64,000 nt of DNA, taken from Parapristionchus giblindavisi (lineage: Eukaryota; Nematoda; Chromadorea; Rhabditida; Diplogasteridae). How positions within the stretch are numbered: position 1 is the first letter of the stretch; each line of letters opens with the position of its first letter. The translations under genes and the position numbers were made by a program. Shown in pieces: positions 13,200 through 25,339 of the stretch. Where the stretch lies: assembly GCA_943737045.1 (NCBI GenBank), contig CALSFV010000236.1:62001-126000 (forward strand). Direction: 5' to 3'. The notes under the pieces are model-generated. The model worked only from the letters and a program-made list of their open reading frames with translations. It was not told the DNA's origin and did no database searches.

Positions 13200-15693
13200 A
13201 TGTCGATTGTGCTGGTGCTCTATCTCGTTCTATCTCCGGTTTTCTTTATATTTCCTACGATATGTGAGGTGCTGGTGATCTACAAGCACAGCAGAATGAG
13301 GGAGTCCAGCTTTTTCTACTACTTTGTACTGCAGGGCATTGTCGTGAGCTAATAGTGATATATTTCTAAGCTTTTAAACAATAAATACCATACCTCACAT
13401 GTGCTTTTGCTGAACAATATTGTAACAATCAAAGTGTCTAGTGAACAACCAAAATTTTATGAAAAAATGAAAATGTCTTCTGTCTTCTTGCATCAATTAG
13501 AGAATATTGCATCGGCTTAATTGAATTCAGGCAATTTTCGACTTCGTCTTCTACAATCTTCAATCCCGTATCACTCTTTATCCAGGATATAATGACTTCT
13601 ATTCTGACATCCCAGAGGACGTCGGTAGATGGATTAACGCGTGAGCGATCCATTTAGTTTTTTTTTTAAATATTATTATTAATAATAATGTATAATTTAA
13701 TAATTATGGGTAAAGATGTATTAATTGTTATTGATTGCCAATTCAATTTACCACTATTCGACTCCGACTATAACATTCTCTAAATTTCCTAGACCACAGT
13801 CTCATGAATTCCGGAACAAGATTTGCATGGATTATTGAAAAATTTAAAGACAGACTCCAAGCGAAGTTTAATCTCCGCATTGGTAATACTCTCTCGTAGA
13901 CAAAGAAAGCGAGAGAGTGTGGCCAGAGCGGAGAGTTTTAAATTAGGTTTTGGTCTCGCTTTAAACCAGGTTTCATATCTTTTAGGCCTGTCATCTTTCT
14001 GTTCGTCGTTCATGAATTGATTCTTGCCTGTTCAGCCATAGACAGACTTATAGCCGTCGTGGCTAGTGATCTACATTCAAGGGTAAATATGAACTTCTGA
14101 TTTGTTCAAACATTCCGACAACCACCACCATTTGCAACAGCGAACAGAGAAAAAAGGTCATTAAAGACACAACCCAAGCTAATTTTAAAATCTGCACTCT
14201 GGCAAAACTCTCGCGAAAAATCCAAGCGAGAGTGCATTGCTAGAGCGGATATTTTCAAATTAGCTCAAGGTGTACATTTAAATATCTTAATGCGTAGTGA
14301 TCAATGAGACATTTTCACATCAACATTGCAATCAATGCAGTGCATTGCTTCTTTTAAATTCCAGTACTGGCGTCACTTTGCTTTCATCTCAACTGTGTTT
14401 GTGCTCTTCGCATCACTCTCTGCGACATGGCAATCGTTCTTTAAAGGCTATAAATTTATAGCGTGAGCAATTAAAAGTGATGTACAGTTTAAAAATAAAC
14501 AAAATGAAATTGCAGAAACGAAATCGGAAACAACAAAACGATCTATATCGGACAAATGACAGTAGGCCCTGAGGTAACAATACGTATCTTCGCTCAGTAA
14601 AATTATGTAATAAACATAGTGAGAACTTACTGAGTTTAGCAAAGGTTTCGTGTTGATTGATTCATTTTCCCTTTATGTTCGCTAATTATTATATGATTAT
14701 ATATTATTATAAGTGCTTCAGATGGATCTGGCCGGTAATATCTTGACAGTCCTCCTAACAAATACGATTGTGTCATGTGCTTGTTACATCATCGCCTATT
14801 ATGTCTGGAAACGTCGGTGGATGAACATGTGAGCGGTATATATATGCTCCCTCTAACTAAACTCTCTCTCTCTTTCTTTGTCTGCGAGAGATTATTGACA
14901 GAGCGGAGAGTAAAATTAACTTGGGGTGTATATGTAAGGCCGCAAAGCTTATTTGAAGTCCCCCGCTCATGCGAAACACACTCTATCTTTCTTCGTTAGT
15001 CTGATAGAAAATGTGAGCTAGGAGTTATATTTATATTAGCATTGGCTTTCCCTCTAAAGCAGCAATCTAGGCTAATTTTACCCTACTTATCTGTGGCCGT
15101 ATGCAAGAACCGTTTTCCGGGAAAATGCGACGTTATTAGCGTAGGCGGCGGCGTTTTCCAAAAATCCTCCGCCTACGCTAATGACGTCACGAAAACGGTT
15201 TTCAGGTTGTTCTTGCATGCGTCCACAGGAGTATTCCCTCCTACACAAAAACTGATATTGTCATGACCGCAGTTTCAATTTAGCTCGGGTTATCACTTAC
15301 AAATATATATATGAGCAAGCAAGCAACAATTATAAAGCTTTATAAAGCTGTAGTGGGGTCTGTGTGCTGTGTGTTTTTAGTCCTACGTCATAGATCATTT
15401 TTGTTGAAAAGTCTACTATTTTAAATGTATTGAAAACGAAACAAAGAACGCTAATTCTAATTCGCGTAAGGAACTTTTATCTGACGCCCTAATATCATAT
15501 AAATAAAAATCATGTTTACTTCTAATGTTGCTTATTTTGAGCAACATTAGTAGTAAATGTAATTTGTATTTAAATGTTTTTTATTATGTGATAGTTCACA
15601 TTATCACTGTATGAAATCGAAGTACATAAAATTTAAAATAATAATATGTATTTAATTTATCGTACATCTAATAATAATAATAATAATAACAAC

Positions 15694-15768
<75 letters not shown>

Positions 15769-16610
15769 TTATTTATCTTTAACGATAAACACAGAGGCGA
15801 AAGAGAAAATAAAATTATGGAATGAGGCGAAGCAAGTGAGATGAATCATCTAAACGATGTTTCGAAGTTAAAATGAAAACAAAAAACAGCTGAAGCAGAA
15901 ATGAATTACTCAAAATGGTGTCATTTAGAACAAATAACAGTATGGACTACAAATTCTTGTACTTGGCTATATTCAGCTTCCTATTCACTCTGCCAATAAC
16001 AATTCATCAGGTGACAAGATAAATTCGATTATTTATGCAATATTGATGATTTAAATTTGTGGCCCTGAATAAACTCGTTGCTGCTATTTGACAATTGATT
16101 TTTTCTCTGTCCATGTATCGAAAATTAACAAAAATTTGCCGAGAAGCTGTTTCGACAATCTACACTTAGCCATACTCTAGTGTTGATACAGTAGCGCCGG
16201 AAAGTCAGTGCCAACTTTTTGTTTTTGCTATATTTTGTGAACCAAGTGCTGCTCTCGCGAGTTCTTATGCGAAATTTATCGAGGAATCCGGCCCTGATAT
16301 TGAGGAGTCATGAAACTCGTGGTATGTGTGAGAAGGTTTAATTGACTACTATTCATTGCAGCTCGCTTTCGCATGCCAACGGTTTTGCGGATATGTTCTG
16401 CCTCTTCCGATAGTCATTGTGCTATTCGAGATTCTTCCATGGCTCATGGATCTAAAGTCAGCATTAATATTAAGCTTAATTTTAATTTGACTTTACAGAC
16501 ATTTCGCGATGGTTTATATGATTCTCATCATGAATCGTAACTTTCGCAAGCAGTGCTTCAATATGGGCATGTTTTATTGTCAATCCTTGGATTGTGCAGC
16601 ACTTCTCTAG
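13200..16610 (+). CDS. serpentine chemoreceptor B
   Basis: Exons: 13200-13343, 13531-13640, 13986-14082, 14365-14462, 14516-14573, 14722-14828, 15929-16010, 16362-16456 and 16499 onward, with the same phases as receptor A. Conserved landmarks are MRESSFFYYF, SAIDRLIAVV, YWRHFAF, PWLMDLKHF and NFRKQCF. Reading on from exon 9 stops at 16608-16610. At the position where A and C have a GT donor (GTATGT), B has GCATGT (16567), so either a GC-AG intron is used or the tail exon was lost. A decayed match to exon 10 of A is visible near 17241. Introns 2, 3 and 6 carry MITEs, and intron 6 also a long (AAT)n tract. The receptor core looks functional. Confidence 0.75.
15100..15222. repeat. long hairpin MITE with a TGACGTCA site
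   Basis: GCAAGAACCGTTTTC on the left pairs with its complement at 15192-15219, and GCGTAGGCGG with CCGCCTACGC. The right arm holds TGACGTCA. It lies in intron 6 of receptor B. A relative with the same CTGTGGCCGT leader is at 26541-26675. Confidence 0.7.
15670..15770. repeat. (AAT)n microsatellite
   Basis: About 100 bp of AAT repeats with one ACAACA interruption, within intron 6 of receptor B. Confidence 0.9.
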
Positions 16611-17385
16611 TTCAAACATTATACAGTCTAGACACGTGGAATGATTTTATTAACGTAAGCTAACGAAAACTCACTCACTCACTCAATACACTGCCATGTG
16701 ACAATTGCCGCACATGCAAACCGTATCTACGGGGATGTCCGCGTGAATTTTGTTGTATCTAAATTTCGAGCGCAACTAAGACGAAATTGACAAAGTTTAC
16801 GTGGACATGTCCGTCGTTACGGCGTAAACGTGTATCACCGCATTAGGCAAAGCAAAACCTAAATTAGTATGCGGTCCCCATACGACTATTGCACTTCGAG
16901 TAATGAACAGAAAAATAATTTGCGGCATTATGAGATCATTATGAGTTATTTTATTCAGTGTCATCACTTTTTACCTTTAAACGCGGCAGGATCGAGGAGG
17001 TAACTGCAACGAGTATGGTGAATGACACGTAGTATTCAAGCCTTGATTGGAACAAATATTAAATTTTGTAAGGTATTTATCACATGTACCGCATATCAGA
17101 AGTGTGCGCAAGACTGTTGAAAAAAAAGGTCACTTTAATATGTACATTGTTTTTTTTGAAAAAAAGTGGAATAAAGTACTAAATAAATGTTCAATAAGAA
17201 ATTTGCAAATTTTGAAATATTAGTTGTGGCACACAGATTTTCTATTATTCTATTAAATACGAACAATGCAAATTGTTTCATAAAAGTGTCAATTAATATT
17301 CTTAAATGTTATCAAAAATCATTTGTAAAACATTGTGTTCCTGATACGAAAGATATACAGAGCAATTTACATATCAATTATCAAT

Positions 17386-17938
17386 TTTTGTCAGCTTCCG
17401 CATACTGGCCCTTCATGTGTATCGTGACAAGGCACGCAAGCACAACCAACAGGCACTTCTTTGATTTCTGGCCCTGGTGATATTACAGATTAATTATAGT
17501 CATTTCTCATTCCTCATCACTCATTATTTATTTCTCGTAGTAACCGATCCTTTTCTCGGTTGTGGTAAAACCAACCGCATCATGATTGATAGAATGATGA
17601 AATGAGAGTTTTTCCTCTTCCTTTCCCATACTCTATCATCCTAATCCAATTTCATTTCCATATCACCCACTTCCCCTATAAAGTCATTCGGTACCTTTTC
17701 TCCGGTTCAGTCCAGAGCTCTCCCATCTTGAGGAAAGCTCGGGGAGCATTTCGCCCCCGTGGACATCGTCCTCCCAGTGAGAAGGACGACCCCTCCATTC
17801 GATCGAAAAGATCGAAATGGGAAGGGGGGATGAACGAGGGGGGGGGTGGGAAAAAAATCAAAGAAGTTCCCCTTCATGTGTATCGTGACAAGGAACGCCA
17901 GCACAACCAACATTGGCGCATGTTATCGATATTTTGCC
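17386..17938 (-). pseudogene. two decayed copies of a TIL gene terminal exon
   Basis: Both stretches match the minus-strand exon at 22370-22467: CCTTCATGTGTATCGTGACA stands where the intact gene has CCTTCGGGAGTATCGTGACA, followed by GGCACGC(A/C)AGCACAAC. The second copy continues into the matching intron (GTTATCGATATTTTGCCTAAA). Frames are broken and no other exons remain. They indicate that the TIL gene beyond receptor C was once part of the duplicated unit. Confidence 0.6.
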
Positions 17939-18349
17939 TAAAATATTAAAGTCCAAAAACAATCAAGATTTTCCAAATCATATATTTTCTATTTGTCATG
18001 TGATCGATTTTCGATGCATTCTTGCAATCATAAATAGCAGTGGGACACTTTTTCTTCGCAAAGACTTTTTTTGCTTCCTGGTCACCTTGTCTGGTGGCGT
18101 GGCAATGTGTTTATATAATTGGGGTATATGGGCCTTACACTCCACCTTGAGCGAAAAAATGGTTCTGCGACTTTTTTTGGAGCCTAATCTGCTTTTTGAA
18201 TTGTGGTGAAGTAACGAATTTGCTTTTTGAATATTTTTGCGGGGATTTTTTTGATGTCTGTCAGATATTTTATGGATATTGGCGGGGCATTTTCTCTGTT
18301 TTCGAACAACTTGATAGCAAGGCTCGTCGAAGAGATAATTGAGAGAGGC

Positions 18350-18630
18350 TCCCTTTAAAGATGGAGACCCTCGATTTTTTTTCGTAATAAGCCTGTTCGG
18401 GTAGAATGATAGAGGTTCATCACGCGAACCGAAAGACATATTTGATATTGAATCATGATATGTTTGTAGCTTGCAATGCATATTGAAAGTACAACTTATA
18501 AGGCATGTATCCGTTTTGCATACTTCACTCTCTCAATTTGCCACTGTACCTCACGTTAATTGCCATACGATATAAACATTATACTCCGTGCTAATCGTAG
18601 CGAGAGTCTGCCATGCAAATTCAATGGTCT
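18350..18630. repeat. dispersed repeat, CGAACCGAAAGA family
   Basis: Begins CTTTAAAGATGGAGACC and contains GTAGAATGATAGAGRTTCATCA flanked by GTTCG and CGAAC. Other copies are at about 36750-36960 and 46625-46925, and an inverted partial copy at 19075-19165. The 46.9-kb copy ends GGTCTCCTTCTTTAAA, giving terminal inverted repeats. Confidence 0.65.
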
Positions 18631-18854
18631 CCTACGTTAAATAATTGCCACCTTCTCCCTTGAAAAATATTTTTGCGAAGTACAATGTTTTCTCTTGGTA
18701 GTAAAATATTGTCTCGTGTTAGTAGAATAATATTAGCGAAAATCGCGCAATATTCATGGCTTCGTTCATGCGTGATCATGTGATTAAATAAACTAGTCAA
18801 TAAAATGTTGATAGTACTTGTAATATCTGATAAAATCTTCAACTTTTCTAGGAT

Positions 18855-21688
18855 ATGTCGATTGTGCTGATGCTCTATCTCGTTCTGTCTCCGATTTTCT
18901 TTATTTTTCCAACAATATGTGAGGTGATTGTAATCTACAAGCACAACAGAATGAGGGAGTCCAGCTTCTTCTACTACTTTGTCCTGCAGGAACTTATAGT
19001 GAGCTTAGTTTTTTTTGTTTTTTTCCTCAACGATTAACGTGAGGAATGTTGTTTAAATTGTATATTAAATATTTCAAATATGTCTTTCGGTTCGTGTGAT
19101 GAACATCTATCATTCTACCCGAACAATCTTATTACGAAAAAAGTCGAGGGTCTCTATTTTTTTATGATGAGATGAAGTGATGATGATTAGATGAACTTTA
19201 ATGAACATATTGAGACATTTCAAGGCTTTTTTTTACAAATTCAAAATATTCACATTTTTATTGAACATTCATCAATATTAAAAAAACCGAAATGTCGTTG
19301 TGAAAGCCGACAATTGTAATACTGGGGTAAATGTTTGTAGCTATCATTGAATATTTTGAAGAGACCATAGGCGTAATTGAATTCAGGCAATTTTCGACTT
19401 CATCTTCTACAATCTTCATTCTCGTATCACCCTTTATCAAGGCTTCAATGAATTCTATTCCGGCATCTCCGAGGACGTCGGTACATGGATTAATGCGTGA
19501 GTGATCCATATACTTTTTATATTATTATTAATAATAATGTGTTAACACGTGGGTTTTCCAGTTTTTGTTTTTGTTTTTGGACAACATTTGTTTTTGATTT
19601 GCTATTCAATCTATCCGGCTCTTACTTCTCTGCAAGTCCGAGATGACAAGCACATGGATTGCGAAACAAATTAGCATGGAATATTGATATTTAATCAGAT
19701 ATCATTTCATTTCAGACCAATTATCTTTCACTCCATCGTTCTTGAATTCATTCTTGCGTTTTCTGCAATAGACAGACTCATCGCTGTCGTGGCCGGTGAT
19801 TTGCATTCAAAGGTAAATTATAAATTTATGATCAATTCAAAAATTTCGATACAGAGAAAACTAATGGATTCGCATTCGCACACTCTATTGCCCGTTTCTC
19901 GCCCCTACTTTTCAAAACCATATTAGAAAGGTTTGAACCTCCATGAACTTCCAGTAAAACCACCACCTTTTGCACCGGATAGCAGAGTTAAAAATTATTA
20001 GAGGACCATCCCGAGCTGATTTTAAACTCTCTCCTCTGGTCTCTCGCAAACAAAGAAAGCGAGAGTGCATTGCCAGAGCGGAGAGTTTCAAATTAGCTCG
20101 AGGTATACCTTTAAATTTCTTAATGCATATGTACATATTGATTACTGAGACATGTCCCACACCAATATTGCAATTACAATGTAGTTTTTTTCCCTTTTTT
20201 CGAAACCTTTTTTTTTCTATTCCAGTACTGGCGTCACTTTGCGTTCATTTCAACCGTGTTTATGTTCTTCGCATCGCTCTCCGCTACGTGGCAACCATTC
20301 TTTAAAGGATATAAATTTATATCGTGAACAATTAAACGTTTAAAAAGTATACAAAATGAAATTGCAGATATGAAATAGGAAACAACAGAACCATCTACAT
20401 TGGAACAATGACAGGTGGCCCTGAGGTAATAAAATATTAAGGCGAAAAAGGTTTAAAAAAATCCTCGCTCAGTAAAATTTCGTTTCCCATTGTATTTAAT
20501 AAATGCGGTGAGGACTTACTGCGTTTAGCAAAAGCACAAATCCATTTCTTCGTCATGCTCGCTAATTTTTAAATTTAAATTTAATTAAAATTAACCATTT
20601 AAATTTAATTAAGATATATTATTTGCAGATGGATTTGGCATTCAATGTCTTGATAGTCCTCCTGTCAAATACGATTGTGGCATGTGTTTGTTACATCATC
20701 GCCTATTGCGTTTGGAGACGTCGGTGGAGAAGCTTGTGAGCACGGGCCCTTTAAGTCACACGAAAAGCATATTTGAAGTCCTCCGCTCTTGCAAAACATA
20801 CTCTCAGACTCAAGTGCTGAGTTTTAAAAATTTTTTGCTGTGGTATTGTGTGCATAGTATTTTCCTACTACACAGATCCAAGTTGAAAAGTCTACCATTT
20901 TAAACGTTTTGAAAACGAAACAAAGAACGCAAATTCGCAACTCAAACCTTTATCAAATGTGATTACAACATGTAATTAATTCACGTTTACTCCTAATGGT
21001 ACTTTCAACATGTGATATTATTAACAGTATTAATATTATCAATGCGCCAGATCAAAGTAAATAAATTTTAGACTAATTTAAATAAATTTAACATATATAT
21101 ATTCGATGTTTAGAAGTTAAAATGAAAAGAACTGCGAAACGAATTGCTCAAACTATTACTATTTAGAATTAAATCATCGCTAATTGCAAACGCCTGTCAA
21201 TATTTTCTGATAAATCGATATCTTCATTTTATCGATAAATCTCCAAAAGAACCAGTAATTGTCCCCATTTCATCTTTCGATCTTGAATCGAACCGTTACA
21301 CATGGACTAGATGAGTCATTTGGAACAATTCTCTCTGTATCATGTTTCTCTTTTTATGATTCTATCTCTACTTGGCCATACTGTATTGTGGGCGACTACA
21401 GCGGAGAAGGTTTAAATAACTTTTATTTAGTTGGCGTTCGCATGTCAAAAGATTTTCGGTTATGTTCTACCAGTTCCGACAGTCATTGTGCTATTCGAGA
21501 TCCTACCATGGCTCATGGACTTAAAGTGAGAGTTAATATGTAGTTGACCTTAATTTTAATTTTACATTATTTTAATACTTAATTTATATTTGAGATTATT
21601 TTACAGACATTTCGCGATGATTTACATGATCATCCTCATGAATCGTAACTTCCGCAAGCAGTGCTTCAATATGAGTATGTTTTATTGA
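18855..21688 (+). pseudogene. serpentine chemoreceptor C, exon 7 lost
   Basis: Exons found: 18855-18998, 19387-19496, 19716-19812, 20226-20323, 20368-20425, 20629-20735, 21431-21525 and 21607-21674. The 82-nt exon 7 (start of TM6), present at 10163 and 15929 in the paralogues, is missing. Its acceptor region survives at 21150-21166 but then runs into an unrelated dispersed repeat (21240-21400) found inverted at 24350-24480. Joining exon 6 (ending phase 2) to exon 8 (phase 0) breaks the frame, so a full receptor cannot be made. All other exons are open with good splice sites, including SAIDRLIAVV and PWLMDLKHF, so the loss is recent, or a substitute exon exists that I do not see. Confidence 0.7.
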
Positions 21689-22369
21689 AATTTTTTTTGA
21701 ATGTTCAAATCTGTACTCGAAATTGACATATGCTACGTGTCCGACATTGTGGCGTAAGCGCATGTAAATGTAGCAGCGCATTATTATAAACCGGTAGTTC
21801 CATCCTACAGAGAGCGCCAAAAACGACAACCAAAGTCCAATTTGTTTTCGATCCGATTGAAAAATAGTATGGCGACAATATGAGATCCTTATGATTAAAT
21901 GCTTTTTCAGTTTCATCACTACTCTTCGTCTCTAAAAGCGGTAAGATCAAGGAGGTAACTACAACGAGTATGATGAATGTCAAGTAGTTCAATGGAAGAT
22001 TTTTTAAAATCTTTTACTGTATTATCACATGCATAACATATCAGAAGTATGTATGCACCAGATCAGATAATTTATTTCAACGGTATCGAAAATCATATAA
22101 AACATATTCCTGATAGTGTCCGTATAAAATGTACTTGCATAATTGCATTGCTACTGCTGCTAAACAGAGGAAGAACTATCGATTAACTCTCCACTCTTTC
22201 CTCCTTTCCTTCCTCGCTCTCTCTGATCTACCTACTTTCTCACCGGTGCTCTCTCTCTCTAAACATTGAAATTCATTGTGGCAGTGGTTGGCTACTCTCG
22301 CACCAAATAAATAAGCGTATTTTATACGGTCAATACGAACGAGATACAGAGATATTTACACATCAGCAA
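21689..22369. repeat. 3' flank of receptor C and a 225-bp MITE
   Basis: 21700-22100 is the decayed 3' flank of the receptor unit. About 22120-22355 is a MITE with ends TGTCCGTATAAAATG and TTTTATACGGTCAATA. A near-identical full copy is at 40928-41150, an inverted partial one at 35780-36010, and terminal fragments at 38245, 52365 and 60280. Confidence 0.65.
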
Positions 22370-23988
22370 TCAATTTTTGTCAGACTTTCCGCATACTGGT
22401 CCTTCGGGAGTATCGTGACACGGCACGCCAGCACAACGGACATTGGCGCACGTTATCGATCGTTTGCCTGAAATATGTGAATCCTAAATCATTTAAAAAG
22501 ATTTTGCAAATTTTATATCAAGAAAACTGAACGGTAATGATTATTTTCACTTTCTTGCAAAGATAAATTGCAAAAGTGAAACCTACTTCGAATTGCCGCC
22601 GTTTTTGCTTCTCGCTCACATTCCTTGGCTGATACGCACTGTCCTAGACGATTACGATAAAATCCCTCAATACACTGGCACGCCGGAGGTGCGCATGAGG
22701 CCAAAATACTGAACTGAAAGAGCTTTCTTTGAAGAAGCGTTAAGCAACATTGTGGACATAATTCAGTATTTTTTGGTAGGTCGTCATTTTATAATAAGTA
22801 CAATAATCGTTGTTTCCAAAGAAAAATGTATGCTTTAAAAGAAGGATATGATGATGATCTTAAAATATGCAATGACTTACCGCGTTTCTGTTATCACAAG
22901 ACGGCTCGGCATGAGATGCACAATCTCTGAAGATTTCGTTTTTGTTGCATTTGAGAGGTTTAAAACATTTGGCAGTGTCTCCCTCCACCTGAATTATACT
23001 TTAGTCGTATATTATAAAAAAAATAGATTAAAATGGACTTTAATGGGATATTCGAAGAATGTTTATTGTCATAGATCGATTAGTCCTACAAGAGGGAGAT
23101 TTCAGGGATTTCACAAGTAAAAGTCTCCGTGAAGATCATACCTTGCAATAGGTTCCGCTCGGACAAGTAATGTCATGGCATGAGGAAACTGAAACTCAAA
23201 CATTGTGAATGTCTCTCCTAACTGATCTGACATTTCTGGTTCATTAGTCTCCCGTAGCTGATATTTGGTCCTTACCTTTCTCACGGGTGATACAATGCTT
23301 TTTCCACGTTCCATGGATACCGATTCAAAGATCCAAGTCACTCGCAGTCTCACAACATTTATTTATTTATTTATCATACATCGCGAAGATGTTTCAACAA
23401 GTAAAAACGATATAAATGAAGAAGATTTGTACAAGGAACATGCTGCGACTATCGATAATTGTCTCGCACTATTACACCATGCATAATTTACCGCTAAGAC
23501 TCTTTTCCAAAAAAAAACGCTGTAAAATCGAGCAGGCGCAACGCCTGAACTCAATTCTCTTGCCACTATGGTGCGGCAAGGACATTGTGATACGAAACAT
23601 TGATGGGTTATTGTTGCTCAAACATAAATTGTTGGTTAGAAAGGAATCCTACCTAGCTGGGCCATGCTCGTGTAGCTCAGAACCGCCAGAATTATCTGTA
23701 AAGGCATATCATCATTCACACATTGCACACACTGTGGTTAACACCAGCTTGTATAGTTTTGCGAGTCCTTTCACCAAAATATCGGCTTTTTTCACAGCCA
23801 TACTACAAGCTAATTTGAAACTCTCCGCTCTGGAAATGCTCTCTCACTTTCTTTGTCTACGAGAGAGTATTGCCAATGGAGAGTAAAATTAGCTCGGGTG
23901 TGACTTTAATTGTAAGATTACTAATTACATGCAATCAGTAAATGATGAAATATCAATGAATACTCACCAGCGATTGTACTGAAAACAT
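22370..23988 (-). CDS. secreted cysteine-rich TIL-related protein
   Basis: Exons (minus): 23988-23968, 23695-23653, 23188-23142, 22988-22881, 22713-22587 and 22467-22370; 147 residues with matching phases. A signal peptide (about residues 1-20, hydrophobic, ending SMAQL) is split over exons 1-2. Then come an N-terminal C-x4-C-P-x-G-x2-C module, a TIL-like domain (Cys spacing through QCIEGFYRN and GQCVSAKEC), and a C-terminal tail with a second short module (CANVRC, VPCHD, VCGKSDKN). The usual fifth TIL cysteine, just before the reactive loop, is replaced (SILASC), so inhibition is doubtful although the fold may persist. It is likely extracellular. It is the only family member here with this C-terminal module. 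Confidence 0.75.
23795..23910. repeat. palindromic MITE (CTCCGCTCTGG family) in intron 1
   Basis: Arms contain GCTAATTTGAAACTCTCCG and the inverse GAGAGTAAAATTAGC. Other copies: 10890-10965, 13850-13965, 14175-14290, 14855-14945, 19995-20115 and 63765-63880. Confidence 0.7.
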
Positions 23989-24129
23989 TATGACTGATAA
24001 AGACTGAATTGAGGGGTAGAAGACAGAACACGCCACACTATTCTTATATAGCAGAAATGAGTGCACCACTCTTTAATCACTTGATCTCTCGGTGCTCGTC
24101 GAACTCTGTGTATAGCACGGTGTACGTGT

Positions 24130-24260
24130 CTATTTATTCGGCGGAAGAGAGAGAGAAGGTAAAAAAGAGAGAAAACGATAGAGAGAGAGTAAAGGAGAGA
24201 GAGGGAGAAAAAGAGAGAGAGAAGGGGAGCGAGAGAGAGTATAGAGGTAGGGAACAAGAA
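24130..24260. repeat. (GA)-rich low-complexity tract
   Basis: GAGAGA/AGAAAG-rich sequence. Long open frames over it on both strands (Arg/Glu or Leu/Ser runs) are composition artefacts. Confidence 0.85.
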
Positions 24261-24349
24261 GACAGACACAAAATGTGAGAGCAAAATAGAATCAGTGCAT
24301 GAGAGAAGAAACTGGAAAGGGTTAGAGAAAATATAGAGCATTAGAGTGA

Positions 24350-24480
24350 GATAGAATCATAGAAAGAGAGCGATGATGCAGAGAGAATTGTTCCAAATGA
24401 CTCATCTAGTCCATGTGTAACGGTTCGATTCAAGAGCGAAAGATCAAATTCGAGACAATTACTATTTCTGTTGGAAATGT
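24350..24480 (-). repeat. dispersed repeat, inverted copy of the 21.3-kb insert
   Basis: AATGACTCATCTAGTCCATG and neighbours are the reverse complement of 21287-21335, the sequence that replaced exon 7 of receptor C. Confidence 0.7.
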
Positions 24481-24602
24481 ATCGATCAATTTAAGATTTC
24501 GATTTGTCAGATGTATTGACTGGTATTTACAATTAACGATGACGTAATGAAAATTTGGGGAAAATATATGTAGAATCTTTAAACATGAATGAAAGTGATG
24601 CG

Positions 24603-25325
24603 TTAGCAATTATGTCCCGAGACGCAATGGCCGTGGTGATTGCGATAGTAACCATGAATGCACTGACATCTCGGAGTGGCACATGAGCGGATGCAGATCT
24701 GAAGGGAATGTTATCATATCCTTTAAAAACAAACTAATTAATCCGATCTCGATCTCTCGCAAACAAAGGAAGTGTGAGACATCGTTTAATCAAAATATTC
24801 GTCCTTCTTATTGATATTGTCATTTTAGAAATATATTCAATATCCACAATTTTATATTCGAAATCTTTTCGTCGTAAGCGCAAAGCTGAAACTCGAGTAC
24901 TTGACTTACCGGTACTCTGTTTCCGCAAGTGGGTTCGCAGTTAGTGGCACATTGGCGGAACTCCTCGTGCTGTCCACAACCTGAGTTGTTGTCCGTAATT
25001 AATAATCAGATTTAAATCACAGTAATAGAAAAGAAGTGGAGAAGAAGTTACCACGAGCAGCAGTCAGGGCAAGAATAGCGACGAGTAGGATCTATAATTA
25101 TAGCTAATACATTTCCTTCATTAAAATCAATTTATCAACTCTGATCATAACTAATCTAATTATATAATATGTTATTCAATCTCTAAGAAATTCGAATAAC
25201 AGTGCTCTCCCCCTCCACACACACCCTCTCCCTGAAAAAGATAGCCAGAGAGTATGGTAGAGTATCAGATTTATCGAGGTTTGTCTACAGATTTTGAATA
25301 TTGGACTCACCACGAGAAAACGCAT
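24603..25325 (-). CDS. single-domain secreted TIL inhibitor, copy 1
   Basis: Exons (minus): 25325-25311, 25091-25052, 24980-24910 and 24698-24603; 73 residues. MRFLV plus a hydrophobic exon (ending LTAARG) form the signal peptide, and the mature part is one TIL domain with ten cysteines. The predicted reactive loop is C-I-R-S-C, so P1 is Arg, which suggests a trypsin-like protease target (family knowledge on Ascaris-type inhibitors). The C-terminus is GHNC. A TATA-like TTTTATATA lies about 88 bp upstream. Paralogous with 26379-27469, including 300 bp of upstream sequence. The partner protease is unknown. Confidence 0.85.
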
Positions 25326-25339
25326 GGTTGATCGATGTG

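Larger units (their letters stand above)
7265..17500 (+). repeat. tandem duplication of a chemoreceptor unit
   Basis: About 7265-12201 and 12310-17500 align from the upstream region (both carry TTCGACTCC then CAGCAGTCGCAAA) through all exons and into the 3' flank (TATCACATGTA block). A third, shorter copy runs from 18841 to about 22100. Introns differ mainly by MITE insertions. Confidence 0.75.
16611..18854. other. spacer with TIL exon fossils and repeats
   Basis: No intact gene is seen. Two minus-strand fossils of the last exon of the 22.4-kb TIL gene lie at about 17386-17462 and 17870-17938. A GC-rich insert at 17700-17860 (runs of G, GGACGACCCC) is unlike its surroundings. A copy of a dispersed repeat (CGAACCGAAAGA motif) runs from about 18350 to 18620. 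Confidence 0.5.

Noticed and set aside
17602..17949. 115-codon frame with polar low-complexity text
   Set aside because: It spans the GC-rich insert and a TIL exon fossil read antisense.
7980..21688. Operon of the three receptor genes
   Set aside because: Spacing is over 1 kb with repeats and duplicated promoters; tandem duplication explains the order.
23988..24341. Open frames with Leu/Ser or Arg/Glu runs on both strands
   Set aside because: They translate a GA-rich low-complexity tract.
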